Shown here: in pieces, positions 1 to 8,879 of the stretch
Position numbering within the stretch: the first letter of the stretch is position 1
Layout: each line of letters begins with the position of its first letter
Assembly (NCBI GenBank): GCA_029262675.1
Contig: JAJCYW010000018.1
Span: forward strand, 124,001 to 188,000
Origin: Chloroflexota bacterium
GTDB taxonomy: Bacteria; Chloroflexota; Dehalococcoidia; DSTF01; RBG-16-68-14
Length of the DNA stretch: 64,000 bases
Reading direction: 5' to 3'
Program-made: the position numbers and the translations under genes
Notes under the pieces: model-generated
Database searches by the model: none
What the model was told of the DNA's origin: nothing
The model's input: the letters and a program-made list of their open reading frames with translations, nothing else

Positions 1-735
1 GACCGCCGCATCGGCCACCCGCGAGAAGTCGCGCGTGAAGGCGACCTGCTGCCGCTCAAGATCGTCCGCATCGAACGCGACCGCCACCGGCTGGGTCTCA
101 GCCTGCGCCGCGCCCGAGAGGAAGGCGAGGGAATCGGCTACGTATTCACCGAGGGCGGCGAAGTGCTTTCGGTCCCTGACGAGATTCGAGAAGAGTTTGT
201 CGCTAGGGAAGGCCCGATACCGACACCACCGCCGCTTGCCGATGAACCTCCGGAAGCTGGCGCGACGACCGAGGCGCCTGCAGCAGCCGAAGAACCGGCA
301 ACCGCGGAACCGCCTGCAGCAGCCGAAGAACCGGCAACCGTGGAACCGGCTGTAGCAGCCGAAGAACCGGCAACCGTGGAACCGGCTGTAGCAGCCGAAG
401 AGCCGGCGACCGAGGAGCCAGCAGCCGTCGAAGAACCGGCCACCGAGGAGCCAGCAGCGGTCGAAGAACCGGCGGAGGAGGAGCCAGCGGCCGAAGAGCC
501 GGTGACCGAGGAACCGGCTGCAGACGTCGAGGAACCGGCAACCGAAGAGCCAGCCGCCGTTGAAGAACCGGCGACCGAGGAGCCGGCTGCTGCGGGCGAA
601 GAGGCTACTGACGAGCAACCGGAAGCTTCCGGCCAGGAAGCTGACCAGACAGATAACGAAGAGGAGAAACAAGACACGGGAGCGGACGCATCGGCATCAG
701 CCGGGGACGCTGAGGAGGAAGAGACCTCATCCTGA
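1..735 (+). CDS. S1 RNA-binding domain protein, C-terminal part (5' truncated by window)
   Basis: The reading frame is open from base 1 to the TGA at 733-735. The first ~40 codons read like the last strands of an S1/OB-fold RNA-binding domain (IGHPREVAREGD, then LPLKIVRIERDRHRLGLSLR), the signature of ribosomal protein S1 and related translation factors. After about residue 85 comes a ~110-residue acidic tail of imperfect Glu-Glu-Pro-Ala-Thr/Ala-Ala-Val units, ending in a Glu/Asp/Gln-rich stretch. The tail is low complexity and probably disordered. Similar Ala/Glu/Pro tails occur on S1-like proteins of high-GC bacteria. It could be rpsA, but only one S1 repeat is visible, so no symbol is given. 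Confidence 0.75.
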   Translation, partial: DRRIGHPREVAREGDLLPLKIVRIERDRHRLGLSLRRAREEGEGIGYVFTEGGEVLSVPDEIREEFVAREGPIPTPPPLADEPPEAGATTEAPAAAEEPATAEPPAAAEEPATVEPAVAAEEPATVEPAVAAEEPATEEPAAVEEPATEEPAAVEEPAEEEPAAEEPVTEEPAADVEEPATEEPAAVEEPATEEPAAAGEEATDEQPEASGQEADQTDNEEEKQDTGADASASAGDAEEEETSS

Positions 736-801
736 ACTAGCGCGCCCCGACAGTCTAGACTTCGCTGATAGCCGTGTGATAGGGTGAATGCAGAGGTTTA
801 T

Positions 802-3267
802 ATGGCTGATCGATTTGACAAGTTCACCGAGCGCGCCCGCAGAGTTCTTACCCTAGCGCAAGAAGAAGCTCAGCGCTTCAATCACAACTACATTGGCACA
901 GAGCACCTGCTGCTCGGCCTCGTCCGCGAGGGCGACGGCGTTGCGGCGAAGGTACTCTCGAACCTGGGCGTGGAGCTATCGAAGGTCCGCTCCGCAGTCG
1001 AGTTCATCATCGGTCGCGGCGACCGCGCCACCCAGGGCGAGATCGGCCTGACGCCGCGCGCCAAGAAGGTCATCGAGCTGGCCGTCGACGAGGCGCGGCG
1101 GCTCAGTCACCACTACATCGGCACGGAGCACCTGCTCCTCGGCCTCGTCCGCGAGGGCGAGGGCATCGCCGCCAGCGTGCTCGAGAGCCTGGGCGTGAAC
1201 CTGGAGCGCGTCCGCGCCGAGACGACCCGCATCCTCTCGCAGAGCGTGCCGCAGAGCTCCGGCTCTGGCGCTCGCTCTTCCACTCGCACCCCAACCGTCG
1301 ACCAGTTGGGCATGGACCTGACCAGCGCCGCGCGCCAGGGCAAGCTCGACCCGATCGTCGGACGCTCGACCGAGATCGAGCGGATGATCCAGATCCTCTC
1401 GCGCCGGACCAAGAACAACCCGATCCTGATCGGCGAGCCAGGCGTCGGCAAGACCGCCATCGCTGAAGGCCTCGCCCACCGCATCGTCGCCGGCGACGTC
1501 CCGGAAACGCTCCAGGGCAAGCGGCTGGTCACGCTCGACATCGGCGGCCTCGTCGCCGGTACCAAGTACCGCGGCGAGTTCGAAGAGCGGCTGAAGAAGG
1601 TGATCGAAGAGCTCAAGTCCGCCGGTAACTGCGTCCTCTTCATCGACGAGATGCACATGCTGGTCGGCGCCGGCGCCGCGGAAGGCGCCGTCGACGCGGC
1701 AAACATCCTCAAGCCGTCGCTAGCGCGCGGCGAGCTGCAGTGCATCGGCGCGACGACGCTAGACGAGTTCCGCAAGTACATCGAGAAGGACGCGGCGCTG
1801 GAGCGGCGCCTTCAGCCCGTGCTCGTCGAAGAGCCGAGCATGGAAGACACAATAGAGATCCTGCACGGCATCAGGGAACGCTACGAGGAGCACCACAAGC
1901 TGAAGATCAGCGATGAGGCGCTCAAGTCAGCGGCGGAACTCGCCGCCCGCTACGTCGGCGATCGGTTCCTGCCCGACAAGGCCATCGACCTAATCGACGA
2001 GGCGTCGTCACGCGTGCGGATCAAGCGCTCCGCCACGCCACCTTCTCTGAAGGAGGCGCTGCGCGGACTGGAGAGCCTGCGTAAGGAGAAGGACACCGCA
2101 ATAAGCTCCCAGCAGTATGAGTTCGCGGCGGAGCTACGTGACCGCGAGGTGAAGCTGCAGGAGAAGCTGGAAACGCTGGAAGAGGAGCTGGGGACCGAGG
2201 GCGAGGTAGAGATGCCCGTCGTCAGCGACGAGGACATCGCCGATGTCGTCTCGATGTGGACCGGCATCCCCGTTACGCGCATCGCCGCCGAGGAGCAAGA
2301 ACGGCTCCTGAAAATGGAGGACGCCCTGCACGCCAGCGTGATGGGTCAGGATGAGGCGATTACCGCCATCTCCAAGGCCGTACGCCGCTCCCGCGCCGGA
2401 CTGAAGGACCCCAAGCGACCCATCGGCGTGTTCATGTTCATGGGTCCCACTGGCGTCGGCAAGACGTACCTGCCGCGCATGCTGGCCGAGTTCATGTTCG
2501 GCAGCCAGGACTCGCTGATTCGACTCGACATGTCCGAGTTCATGGAGAAGCACAACATCTCGCGGCTCGTCGGCGCGCCGCCGGGTTACATCGGCTACGA
2601 CGACGGGGGCCAATTGACCGACATCGTGCGCCGCAAGTCCTACTGCCTGATCCTGTTGGATGAGATCGAGAAGGCGCACCCGGATGTCTTCAACACCCTG
2701 CTGCAGATCTTTGACGACGGCCACCTGACCGACGCGAAGGGCCGCAAGGTCGACTTCCGCAACACGATCATCGTCATGACGAGTAACGTCGGTTCCGACC
2801 TGATCCGCAAGGAATCGGCAATCGGATTTACCGTGGAGAAGGGCCAGGACAAGTCTGCGGAGGCCCAGTACAAGCGGATGAAGGAAAAGGTGCTGGAGGA
2901 GCTGAAGCGCGTCTTCCGGCCGGAGTTCCTGAACCGCTTAGACGCTACCGTCGTCTTCCACTCACTCTCGCCGGCGCATATCCGCAACATCGTCGACCTC
3001 CAACTCAAGAGCGTCGAAGAGCAGCTCATGCTGAAGGGCGTCACGCTGGAAGTGACGATGGCGGCCAAGGACTGGCTGGGCGAAAAGGGCTACGATCAGG
3101 TGTTCGGCGCGCGGCCGCTGCGTCGCGTGATCCAGGACGAGATCGAAGACCGCCTGTCGGACGCACTGCTCGAGGGCCGCTTCGACGCCGGCGACCGCGT
3201 CCACATCGACGTGCAAGACGACGAGGTGATCCTGACGACACCCTCGGGGGAGCCAGCGCTGGCGTAG
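802..3267 (+). CDS. clpC: ATP-dependent Clp protease ATP-binding subunit ClpC
   Basis: This is a Hsp100/AAA+ unfoldase that feeds proteins to ClpP in the cytoplasm. It has 821 residues, normal for ClpC. Two Clp-N repeats come first, each containing [18 protein letters not shown]1 has Walker A GEPGVGKT near residue 211. A UVR-like middle segment ([16 protein letters not shown]) follows, then NBD2 with Walker A GPTGVGKT near residue 548 and the ClpB-D2-small domain. A GTG at 784 is in frame, but the ATG at 802 has AGAGG six bases upstream and yields the canonical MADRFDKFT start, so it is preferred. After the second P-loop the sequence is GKTYLPRML rather than the usual GKTELAR. A strong terminator follows directly. 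Confidence 0.96.
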   Translation: MADRFDKFTERARRVLTLAQEEAQRFNHNYIGTEHLLLGLVREGDGVAAKVLSNLGVELSKVRSAVEFIIGRGDRATQGEIGLTPRAKKVIELAVDEARRLSHHYIGTEHLLLGLVREGEGIAASVLESLGVNLERVRAETTRILSQSVPQSSGSGARSSTRTPTVDQLGMDLTSAARQGKLDPIVGRSTEIERMIQILSRRTKNNPILIGEPGVGKTAIAEGLAHRIVAGDVPETLQGKRLVTLDIGGLVAGTKYRGEFEERLKKVIEELKSAGNCVLFIDEMHMLVGAGAAEGAVDAANILKPSLARGELQCIGATTLDEFRKYIEKDAALERRLQPVLVEEPSMEDTIEILHGIRERYEEHHKLKISDEALKSAAELAARYVGDRFLPDKAIDLIDEASSRVRIKRSATPPSLKEALRGLESLRKEKDTAISSQQYEFAAELRDREVKLQEKLETLEEELGTEGEVEMPVVSDEDIADVVSMWTGIPVTRIAAEEQERLLKMEDALHASVMGQDEAITAISKAVRRSRAGLKDPKRPIGVFMFMGPTGVGKTYLPRMLAEFMFGSQDSLIRLDMSEFMEKHNISRLVGAPPGYIGYDDGGQLTDIVRRKSYCLILLDEIEKAHPDVFNTLLQIFDDGHLTDAKGRKVDFRNTIIVMTSNVGSDLIRKESAIGFTVEKGQDKSAEAQYKRMKEKVLEELKRVFRPEFLNRLDATVVFHSLSPAHIRNIVDLQLKSVEEQLMLKGVTLEVTMAAKDWLGEKGYDQVFGARPLRRVIQDEIEDRLSDALLEGRFDAGDRVHIDVQDDEVILTTPSGEPALA

Positions 3268-3288
3268 GCCCGTTACAAACAGAACATC

Positions 3289-3317
3289 AGAGGCAGGCCA
3301 CGTGGCCTGCCTCTTTA
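3289..3317 (+). terminator. Rho-independent terminator after clpC
   Basis: A perfect 26-base palindrome (3289-3314, AGAGGCAGGCCAC and its complement) lies 21 bases past the clpC stop and is followed by TTTAG. It ends the clpC transcript and argues against translation starting inside it for the next gene. Confidence 0.85.
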
Positions 3318-3469
3318 GTATGTGCGACGCGTATGCGCGGGCGCATCTAACTCTTTGGGGCACCGTCCGCTATCCTGGATCGCAGGCAGGCCCGCCACCC
3401 CGGCTGGCAAGCCAGGCTTTCGCAGGGAGGCGCGCGACGCAGGTGCAGGTCGATTCAGCCGATGCTGGC

Positions 3470-4777
3470 ATGTCGCCCACCGCCCGGCGATTACGCATCC
3501 CCCCTCTCAGCTCATCGTTCTGGCTGGCCGTCATCATCGCGGCCGCCTTCGCGCTGAGGCTCGCGTGGGTACTCGTCAGCGAGTGGCAGCCCCTACCCGA
3601 CGACGACGCCTTCCGCTACGACTTCGCCGCCCGGGCGCTGGCCGACGGACGCGGCTACGTCCACCTGAACGGCGAGCCGACGGCGTTTTGGCCGCCCGCC
3701 TATCCCCTCCTGCTGGCGCTACTGTACACGGTCTTCGGGCAGCACGTCGTCGTCGCACAACTGCTGAACGTCGCGCTCAGCACCGCTACGGTCGTCCTGG
3801 TGTTCCTGATTGGCAGCCGCACGTTGGACAAGCGGGCGGCTTTCATCGGCGCGGCGATCGTGGCCGGCTTCCCCAGCCTGATCTTCTTCACGGGTGTCGC
3901 GCTCTCTGAGGTGGCGTTCACGTTCTTCGCGTTGCTCGGCATCTATCTGGTGGTGCTGGAGACGCAGAGCCGCCGTGACGATGCCTTCCTCCTGATCACC
4001 GCCGGCCTCGTCCTGGGCCTAGCGACGCTGACACGCGGCCAGGCGTTGATGCTGCCGGTTGTCGTCATCCCGTTCTGGCTGGCGTCCGGCATCGGACGGA
4101 GAGGCGTCGTACGACGCATCGCGATCCTTGCGCTGGGTATCGCGCTGGTCGTCGTTCCGTGGACGGTCAGGAACGCGATCGAGCTGGGCGAGCCGGTGCT
4201 GATCTCGAGCAACGCCGGCGTCGACTTCTGGATCGGCCACCACGAGGGAGCATCCGGAGACTTCGGCACGACGGGCGGCAACGAGCTGGTCTTCCGCTAT
4301 CCGGAGCTGGATAGCGTCGAGCGCGAGGTGCGCGTCAACAGGGACGGCTTCCGCGAGGGTCTGGAGTTCGCCGCGACGCACCCCATAGAGGAGTTGGCGC
4401 TGCCGCTGCAGAAGCTCTTCTGGCTCTACTACAACGATGAGGAGGGCCTGCGCTGGAACGATGGCCACGGGTCTTTTGTGTTCCTCAACAGCAATGTCCG
4501 CGAGGGGCTGCTGGCGCTGTCTAACGTCTACTACTTCGCGGTGCTCAGTTTCGTCGCGCTGGGCGTCCGCCTCTGGCTAACGCTGCGTGACCCTGGCCGC
4601 GCGCTGCTCGTGTCGCTCGTCGCGTACTGGACGCTGGTGCACCTGGCATTCTTCGCCAACCCGCGATTTCACGCGCCCGTAATGCCGCTGGCGGCGTTGC
4701 TCGCCGCGCCGGCGCTACTTTCACTGTGGGCGGGGCGGGCGCCCTGGGCCGCGCGGGCAGGAGTGAAACGAAGCTGA
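3470..4777 (+). CDS. PMT/ArnT-like (GT39/GT-C) membrane glycosyltransferase
   Basis: An integral membrane protein of about 435 residues with ~10 hydrophobic segments. Its N-terminal part has the GT-C layout: first TM helix (SFWLAVIIAAAFALRLAW), then an exoplasmic loop with acidic residues (PLPDDDAFRYDFAARAL) where GT39/GT83 enzymes keep the catalytic Asp, then FWPPAYPLLLALL. Such enzymes use polyprenyl-phosphate sugars to glycosylate proteins or lipids outside the membrane. The frame is open from 3302, but that start lies inside the clpC terminator. The first sensible ATG is 3470, although no clear ribosome-binding site precedes it. Acceptor and sugar are unknown. The gene stands alone between clpC and the ABC importer. 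Confidence 0.7.
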   Translation: MSPTARRLRIPPLSSSFWLAVIIAAAFALRLAWVLVSEWQPLPDDDAFRYDFAARALADGRGYVHLNGEPTAFWPPAYPLLLALLYTVFGQHVVVAQLLNVALSTATVVLVFLIGSRTLDKRAAFIGAAIVAGFPSLIFFTGVALSEVAFTFFALLGIYLVVLETQSRRDDAFLLITAGLVLGLATLTRGQALMLPVVVIPFWLASGIGRRGVVRRIAILALGIALVVVPWTVRNAIELGEPVLISSNAGVDFWIGHHEGASGDFGTTGGNELVFRYPELDSVEREVRVNRDGFREGLEFAATHPIEELALPLQKLFWLYYNDEEGLRWNDGHGSFVFLNSNVREGLLALSNVYYFAVLSFVALGVRLWLTLRDPGRALLVSLVAYWTLVHLAFFANPRFHAPVMPLAALLAAPALLSLWAGRAPWAARAGVKRS

Positions 4778-4784
4778 GTACCGC

Positions 4785-4822
4785 CGCGTTGAAGCTGACA
4801 GACGCAAACGCGTTGAAGCTGA
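4785..4822 (+). repeat. Two direct copies of CGCGTTGAAGCTGA, 24 bp apart
   Basis: CGCGTTGAAGCTGA occurs at 4785-4798 and again at 4809-4822, with a partial third copy (ACGAAGCTGA) at 4768-4777 overlapping the end of the upstream gene. The second copy contains the candidate -35 box of the ABC importer promoter. The spacing is close to two helical turns, as for tandem operator half-sites. Confidence 0.6.
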
Positions 4823-4841
4823 ATAGCGGCTCTGGTATCAT
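4813..4841 (+). promoter_or_regulatory. Sigma70-type promoter for the peptide-type ABC importer
   Basis: TTGAAG (4813-4818) and TATCAT (4836-4841) are separated by exactly 17 bases. Transcription would start about 4848, 26 bases before the ATG of the binding-protein gene, leaving the AAAGGAG ribosome-binding site in the leader. Confidence 0.55.
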
Positions 4842-4873
4842 CGCCTAAAGATGCTAAAGGAGATAAGCCACCT

Positions 4874-6538
4874 ATGAATAGAGCCGTCCTCGCAATACTC
4901 GGCATCATGGCGGCCCTCGTCGTCGCCGTCGGAATCCTCGTCGTCATCGTCGTCGCCTCCGGAGGCGACGACAACGGCGATTCGCAGACCGAAACGCCAA
5001 GCGGCAACGGCGACACGTCCAGCGGCGCGGACCTGCGGCTGCTGGGGCCGGAGCCGATCACGCTCGACCCGCACATCATCCAGGACGCTGGCTCCGCGCT
5101 GTACGTCGTCGAGATCTTCGGCGGCCTGCTCACGCTGGACGAAGAGCTGAAAATCCAGCCCGACTTGGCGACCGAGATCCCGACGCTGGAGAACGGCGGC
5201 AAGGCTGTCAACGACGACGGCACCGTCACGTACACCTTCCACCTGCGCGAGGACGCGCTCTTCCACGACCGCAAGCCTGTGCTAGCGAGTACGGTCAAGT
5301 TCTCGCTCGAACGCGCTGCCGACCCGAATACCCGGTCGCTCGTCGCGGAGTTCTTCCTCGGCGACATCGTCGGCGTCACAGAGAAGCTGCGCGGCGAGAC
5401 CGCCGAGATCTCCGGCATCGAGGAGATCGATGCCACGACGATTGCCATCACGATCGAGCGCGACCTGCCGTCGTTCCTGTTCAAGCTGACCTACCCGACA
5501 TCGTTCGTCGTCGATCCCTCGCAGGTGGAGCGGGACGAGAACTGGACGCGCCGGCCCAACGGCACCGGCCCCTACCAACTCAAGGAGTGGCGCTTCGGAG
5601 AACGCATCGAGCTAGAGGCGAACCCGCGCTACCACCTGGGCGCGCCGAACGTCGAGAACGTGCGCTACCTGCTGGCCGGCAGCGGTATCACCCTCTACGA
5701 GGCGGGCGACCTCGACGTCGCCGGCGTCGCGCTGGACGACCTGGAGCGAATCCAGGACCCGAACGATCCGCTCAACAGCGAGTACCGCAGCGGCAGCCGC
5801 CTGTCGTTAGACTACCTGGGCTTCAACACCAACGCGCCGCCCTTCGATGACCCGCTTGTGCGCCGCGCGTTCGCGATGGCGATCGACAAGGACGCGATCA
5901 CGCGCGCCGTCTACCAGGACGCAATCCCCGCCGCAAACAGCATCGTGATGCCGGGCCTGGCCGCCTACAGCGAGACGGCGCAGGCGCCGACATTCGACCC
6001 CGAGCAGGCTCTGCAGCTACTGGCGGATTCGTCCTACGGCGGGGCGGACGGCCTGCCGGAGGTGACGCTGGCGGAGAGCGGCACCGGCGCGACGGCCGGC
6101 AGCGGCACCAGTGCGATCCTGGAGATGTGGCGTCAGAACCTGGGCGTGGACGTCCAGGTCCAGCAGGCGGAATCCGCCACGTTCTTCCAGGACGTGGATC
6201 AGGGCCGCTACCAGATGTTCACGCTGGGCTGGATCATGGACTACCCGGATGAAGAGGACATCCTCAACATCCATTTTGACAGCGAGAGCCCGAACAACAA
6301 CACCTTCTACAGCAACCCAGAGGTCGATGCGCTACTGCGCGAGGCGCTGCTGGAACCGGACGCCGCCCGCCGCGTCGACCTGTACCAGCAGGCTGAGCGG
6401 ATGATCCTAGACGACGTGCCATGGTTCCCGCTCTTCTTCGACCGCTTCCATGCGCTGATCAAGCCGTACGTCCAGAACTACCTGATCCCGCCATCTATCG
6501 TGCCGCGCTTGCGCTTCATCAGCCTGGATACCGAATAG
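4874..6538 (+). CDS. ABC transporter substrate-binding protein, family 5 (peptide/nickel type)
   Basis: Extracytoplasmic solute-binding protein (SBP_bac_5), 554 residues, a typical size. An N-terminal hydrophobic segment (about residues 5-27) is followed by an acidic Gly/Asp/Thr linker. No lipobox Cys is present, so it is probably held by an uncleaved anchor rather than a lipid. Family landmarks include PITLDPHIIQDAGSALYVVEIFGGL, abbreviated here to its first part PITLDPH, the FSLERAADPNTRS motif after the first lobe, and RRPNGTGPYQLKEW. An AAAGGAG at 4856-4862 precedes the ATG. It is followed by two permease genes and no ATPase genes. Substrate cannot be read from sequence; oligopeptides are the default guess. 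Confidence 0.9.
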   Translation: MNRAVLAILGIMAALVVAVGILVVIVVASGGDDNGDSQTETPSGNGDTSSGADLRLLGPEPITLDPHIIQDAGSALYVVEIFGGLLTLDEELKIQPDLATEIPTLENGGKAVNDDGTVTYTFHLREDALFHDRKPVLASTVKFSLERAADPNTRSLVAEFFLGDIVGVTEKLRGETAEISGIEEIDATTIAITIERDLPSFLFKLTYPTSFVVDPSQVERDENWTRRPNGTGPYQLKEWRFGERIELEANPRYHLGAPNVENVRYLLAGSGITLYEAGDLDVAGVALDDLERIQDPNDPLNSEYRSGSRLSLDYLGFNTNAPPFDDPLVRRAFAMAIDKDAITRAVYQDAIPAANSIVMPGLAAYSETAQAPTFDPEQALQLLADSSYGGADGLPEVTLAESGTGATAGSGTSAILEMWRQNLGVDVQVQQAESATFFQDVDQGRYQMFTLGWIMDYPDEEDILNIHFDSESPNNNTFYSNPEVDALLREALLEPDAARRVDLYQQAERMILDDVPWFPLFFDRFHALIKPYVQNYLIPPSIVPRLRFISLDTE

Positions 6539-6556
6539 CGGCCGGCCTGGCTCCTG

Positions 6557-7555
6557 ATGGAAGGGCTGCTCGCCTACACAATCCGCCGCCTGCTCTGGGC
6601 GCCGGTGATCCTCTTCGTCGTCTCGTTCTTCGCCTTCAGCGTCACCAGGCTCGGCCCGGTCGATACCGTCGACGTGATGGCCGGTCCGCGCGCGGACGAA
6701 GCAGCGAAAGACCGCGTCCGCGCGGAGCTGCACCTGGACAAGCCGATCTACGAGCAGTACGGCATCTACATGAAGCAGTTGCTGCGCCACGGCGACTTTG
6801 GCGAGAGCCAGACGATCTACCGGGGCACAGACGTCTGGGAGATCATCTGGCCGCGCATGCTGGTCTCGATGCAGCCCGGGCTGATCGCCCTCATCATCGC
6901 GTTCTCCATGGGCACCCTGGTCGGCGTGTTTGCGGCCCTGCGTCAGGGCACCTGGATGGACCCCTTCTCGATCAGCACGTTCCTCTTATTCCAATCGATC
7001 CCCGTCCTCGTCAGCCTGCCGTTCCTCGTGCTGATCTTCGTCGTGCGGCTAGGCTGGCTGCCGGCCATCGGCTGGGGCGGCCCTGAGGTTGATATCGGGC
7101 CGCAGACCGTCGCGCTCGGCATCTTCAGCAAGCACATCATCCTGCCGGCGTTGGCGCTGTCGCTTCCGGGTGTCGCCGGTGTCGCCAGGCTCGTGCGGGC
7201 GACGACGCTCTCCGTGCTGGGTGAGGACTACGTACGCACGGCCCACGCCAAAGGCCTCTCAGAAGTAGCAGTTGTTGGCCGCCACGTCCTGCGCAACGCG
7301 CTGTTGCCGCTCGTCACAGTCATAGGCCTCTCGCTGACGACCCTGCTGGAAGGCGCGTTCTTCGTGGAACTGATCCTCGGCATCCCCGGCATCGGCCAGT
7401 TGGGCTTCCAGGCGGCGCAGAGCCGCGACTACGACGTGATCCTCGCGCTGGTGCTGATCGTAGCGACGGCGTTCGTCCTCGCGAACCTGCTGACCGACCT
7501 GGCCTACACGCTGATCGACCCGCGCATCCGCTTCGGGGCTCAGCAGGGAGAGTGA
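6557..7555 (+). CDS. ABC transporter permease, DppB/OppB type
   Basis: Inner-membrane permease of the dipeptide/oligopeptide importer family, 332 residues. It starts with the standard TIRRLLWAPVILFVVSFFAF helix, has a ~70-residue extracytoplasmic loop, and carries the EAA-loop signature (DYVRTAHAKGLSEVAVVGRH) that docks onto the ATPase. The C-terminal helices end in TDLAYTLIDPRIRFG, which is diagnostic of DppB-like proteins. It lies 18 bases after the binding-protein gene and its TGA overlaps the ATG of the next permease, so the three are co-transcribed and the permeases are translationally coupled. Confidence 0.93.
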   Translation: MEGLLAYTIRRLLWAPVILFVVSFFAFSVTRLGPVDTVDVMAGPRADEAAKDRVRAELHLDKPIYEQYGIYMKQLLRHGDFGESQTIYRGTDVWEIIWPRMLVSMQPGLIALIIAFSMGTLVGVFAALRQGTWMDPFSISTFLLFQSIPVLVSLPFLVLIFVVRLGWLPAIGWGGPEVDIGPQTVALGIFSKHIILPALALSLPGVAGVARLVRATTLSVLGEDYVRTAHAKGLSEVAVVGRHVLRNALLPLVTVIGLSLTTLLEGAFFVELILGIPGIGQLGFQAAQSRDYDVILALVLIVATAFVLANLLTDLAYTLIDPRIRFGAQQGE

Positions 7556-8694
7556 TGACCGCCGCACAGCCCGCCGCGCCACGACCGGACGAGGGGGACG
7601 GAATTATCCGTCCCGCGGCAGGACCGTGGCGGGTCGCCGGCCGCCGCCTGCTGCGGAAACGGTTGGCCGTAGGCGCGCTGGCGCTGATCACGGTCTTTTA
7701 CGTCGTCGGTATGTTCGCGCCCATCCTGGCGCCGAGCGACTTCCGCGAACAAGACCTCAACCATACACTGAGCGGCCCAAGCTGGGACCACCCGTTCGGG
7801 ACCGACCGGCTGGGACGCGATCAGTTTAGCCGCGTGATCTGGTCCGCCCGCACGACCATCATCGTCACCATTGCGACGGTGCTCACAGGCAGCCTGATCC
7901 TCTCCGTCGGGCTCGGCATGCTGGCCGGATATCTTGGCGGCAAGGTCGATACCGTCATCATGCGGGCGGGCGAGGCGTTCGGGTCGCTGCCGGCGCTGCC
8001 GATGCTGATCCTGATCAACGCGACGATGCGCGACAGGGTCAACGGCTGGGTGGATAACTTGGAGGGCGTCTTATCGAGCGACGAACCGGCCTTCTACGCC
8101 ATCCTCGCCGCGCTGACGGCGGCCGCGGCCGCGACGCTGGCCGTGTGGCTGGCGACGCGGGCCTCGGGCCGCGCCGGCGGCTGGCTGGCGCTCGCAGTGA
8201 CTAGTGTGGGCGCCATTCTCGTTCTCTGGGGCATGCAGGCCGTGTTCGCGATGCCGGGCTCCTCCGATTACTTCCTGATCTTCGGCGCCCTCTCGCTCTT
8301 CTTCTGGGTAGGCGGCGCACGGGTGATCCGCTCACAGGTGCTGGCGCTGCGGGAGACGGAGTACGTGACCGCCGCCCGCTCGATGGGCGCTGGCACCGGA
8401 CGGATACTGTTCTCGCATCTCTTGCCCAACGTCAGCCCGATCATCATCGTCGGCGTCTCCGCGTCGCTCGGCGCCATCGCGGGCTCGGAGATCGCGCTGA
8501 CGTTCCTCGGCGTGGGCGTCCACGACCCGACGCCCAGCTTCGGCGCGTTGATCTTCGATGCCAGCAGCCAGCCGGTGATCCGCAACCATCCTCACCTGCT
8601 GATCTTCCCTGCGGTGGTCGTCGGCCTGCTGATCTTTGGCTTCAATCTGTTGGGCGACGCCCTCAACGACGTGTTGACGCCCAAGGCCCGCTGA
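7555..8694 (+). CDS. ABC transporter permease, DppC/OppC type, with extra membrane insert
   Basis: Second permease of the importer. The ATG at 7555 overlaps the previous stop (TGATG); a GTG at 7552 is an equally placed alternative. It has the OppC N-terminal helix, the PFGTDRLGRDQFSR motif before the transporter domain and the EAA loop (TEYVTAARSMGAGTGRILF). At about 379 residues it is longer than the ~300 usual for DppC. The excess is an insert of roughly 80 residues (about 165-250) between the second helix and the EAA loop, rich in Ala/Leu and predicted to add about two membrane segments. The corresponding ATP-binding subunits are not in the window. Confidence 0.9.
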   Translation: MTAAQPAAPRPDEGDGIIRPAAGPWRVAGRRLLRKRLAVGALALITVFYVVGMFAPILAPSDFREQDLNHTLSGPSWDHPFGTDRLGRDQFSRVIWSARTTIIVTIATVLTGSLILSVGLGMLAGYLGGKVDTVIMRAGEAFGSLPALPMLILINATMRDRVNGWVDNLEGVLSSDEPAFYAILAALTAAAAATLAVWLATRASGRAGGWLALAVTSVGAILVLWGMQAVFAMPGSSDYFLIFGALSLFFWVGGARVIRSQVLALRETEYVTAARSMGAGTGRILFSHLLPNVSPIIIVGVSASLGAIAGSEIALTFLGVGVHDPTPSFGALIFDASSQPVIRNHPHLLIFPAVVVGLLIFGFNLLGDALNDVLTPKAR

Positions 8695-8854
8695 CGGCCG
8701 AGAATCCGCAGGCGCGCCCCTGCCTTCACCCCTAAGGGAATCCTGACATCCTTTCTCAAAGCGTCTCACGGCCGGCCGGCGGCCCGGTTTCGTTGTCATC
8801 TCCGGTGAGAGAGTCTGCGCGCGCCGCCGATGGCTCCCGCGTGTCTGGGGTGGT

Positions 8855-8863
8855 TGGTATACT
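8855..8863 (+). promoter_or_regulatory. Extended -10 element upstream of tig
   Basis: TGG immediately before TATACT (8858-8863) matches an extended -10 promoter. A start point near 8870 would give a leader of only ~10 bases that just includes the GGAGG of the trigger factor gene. No good -35 is seen at 17 bases. Confidence 0.4.
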
Positions 8864-8879
8864 GACGGTGGAGGTACCC

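Noticed and set aside
3302..3469. Upstream start for the GT39-like gene
   Set aside because: The start codon is inside the clpC terminator stem; the first TM segment of the family begins after 3470.
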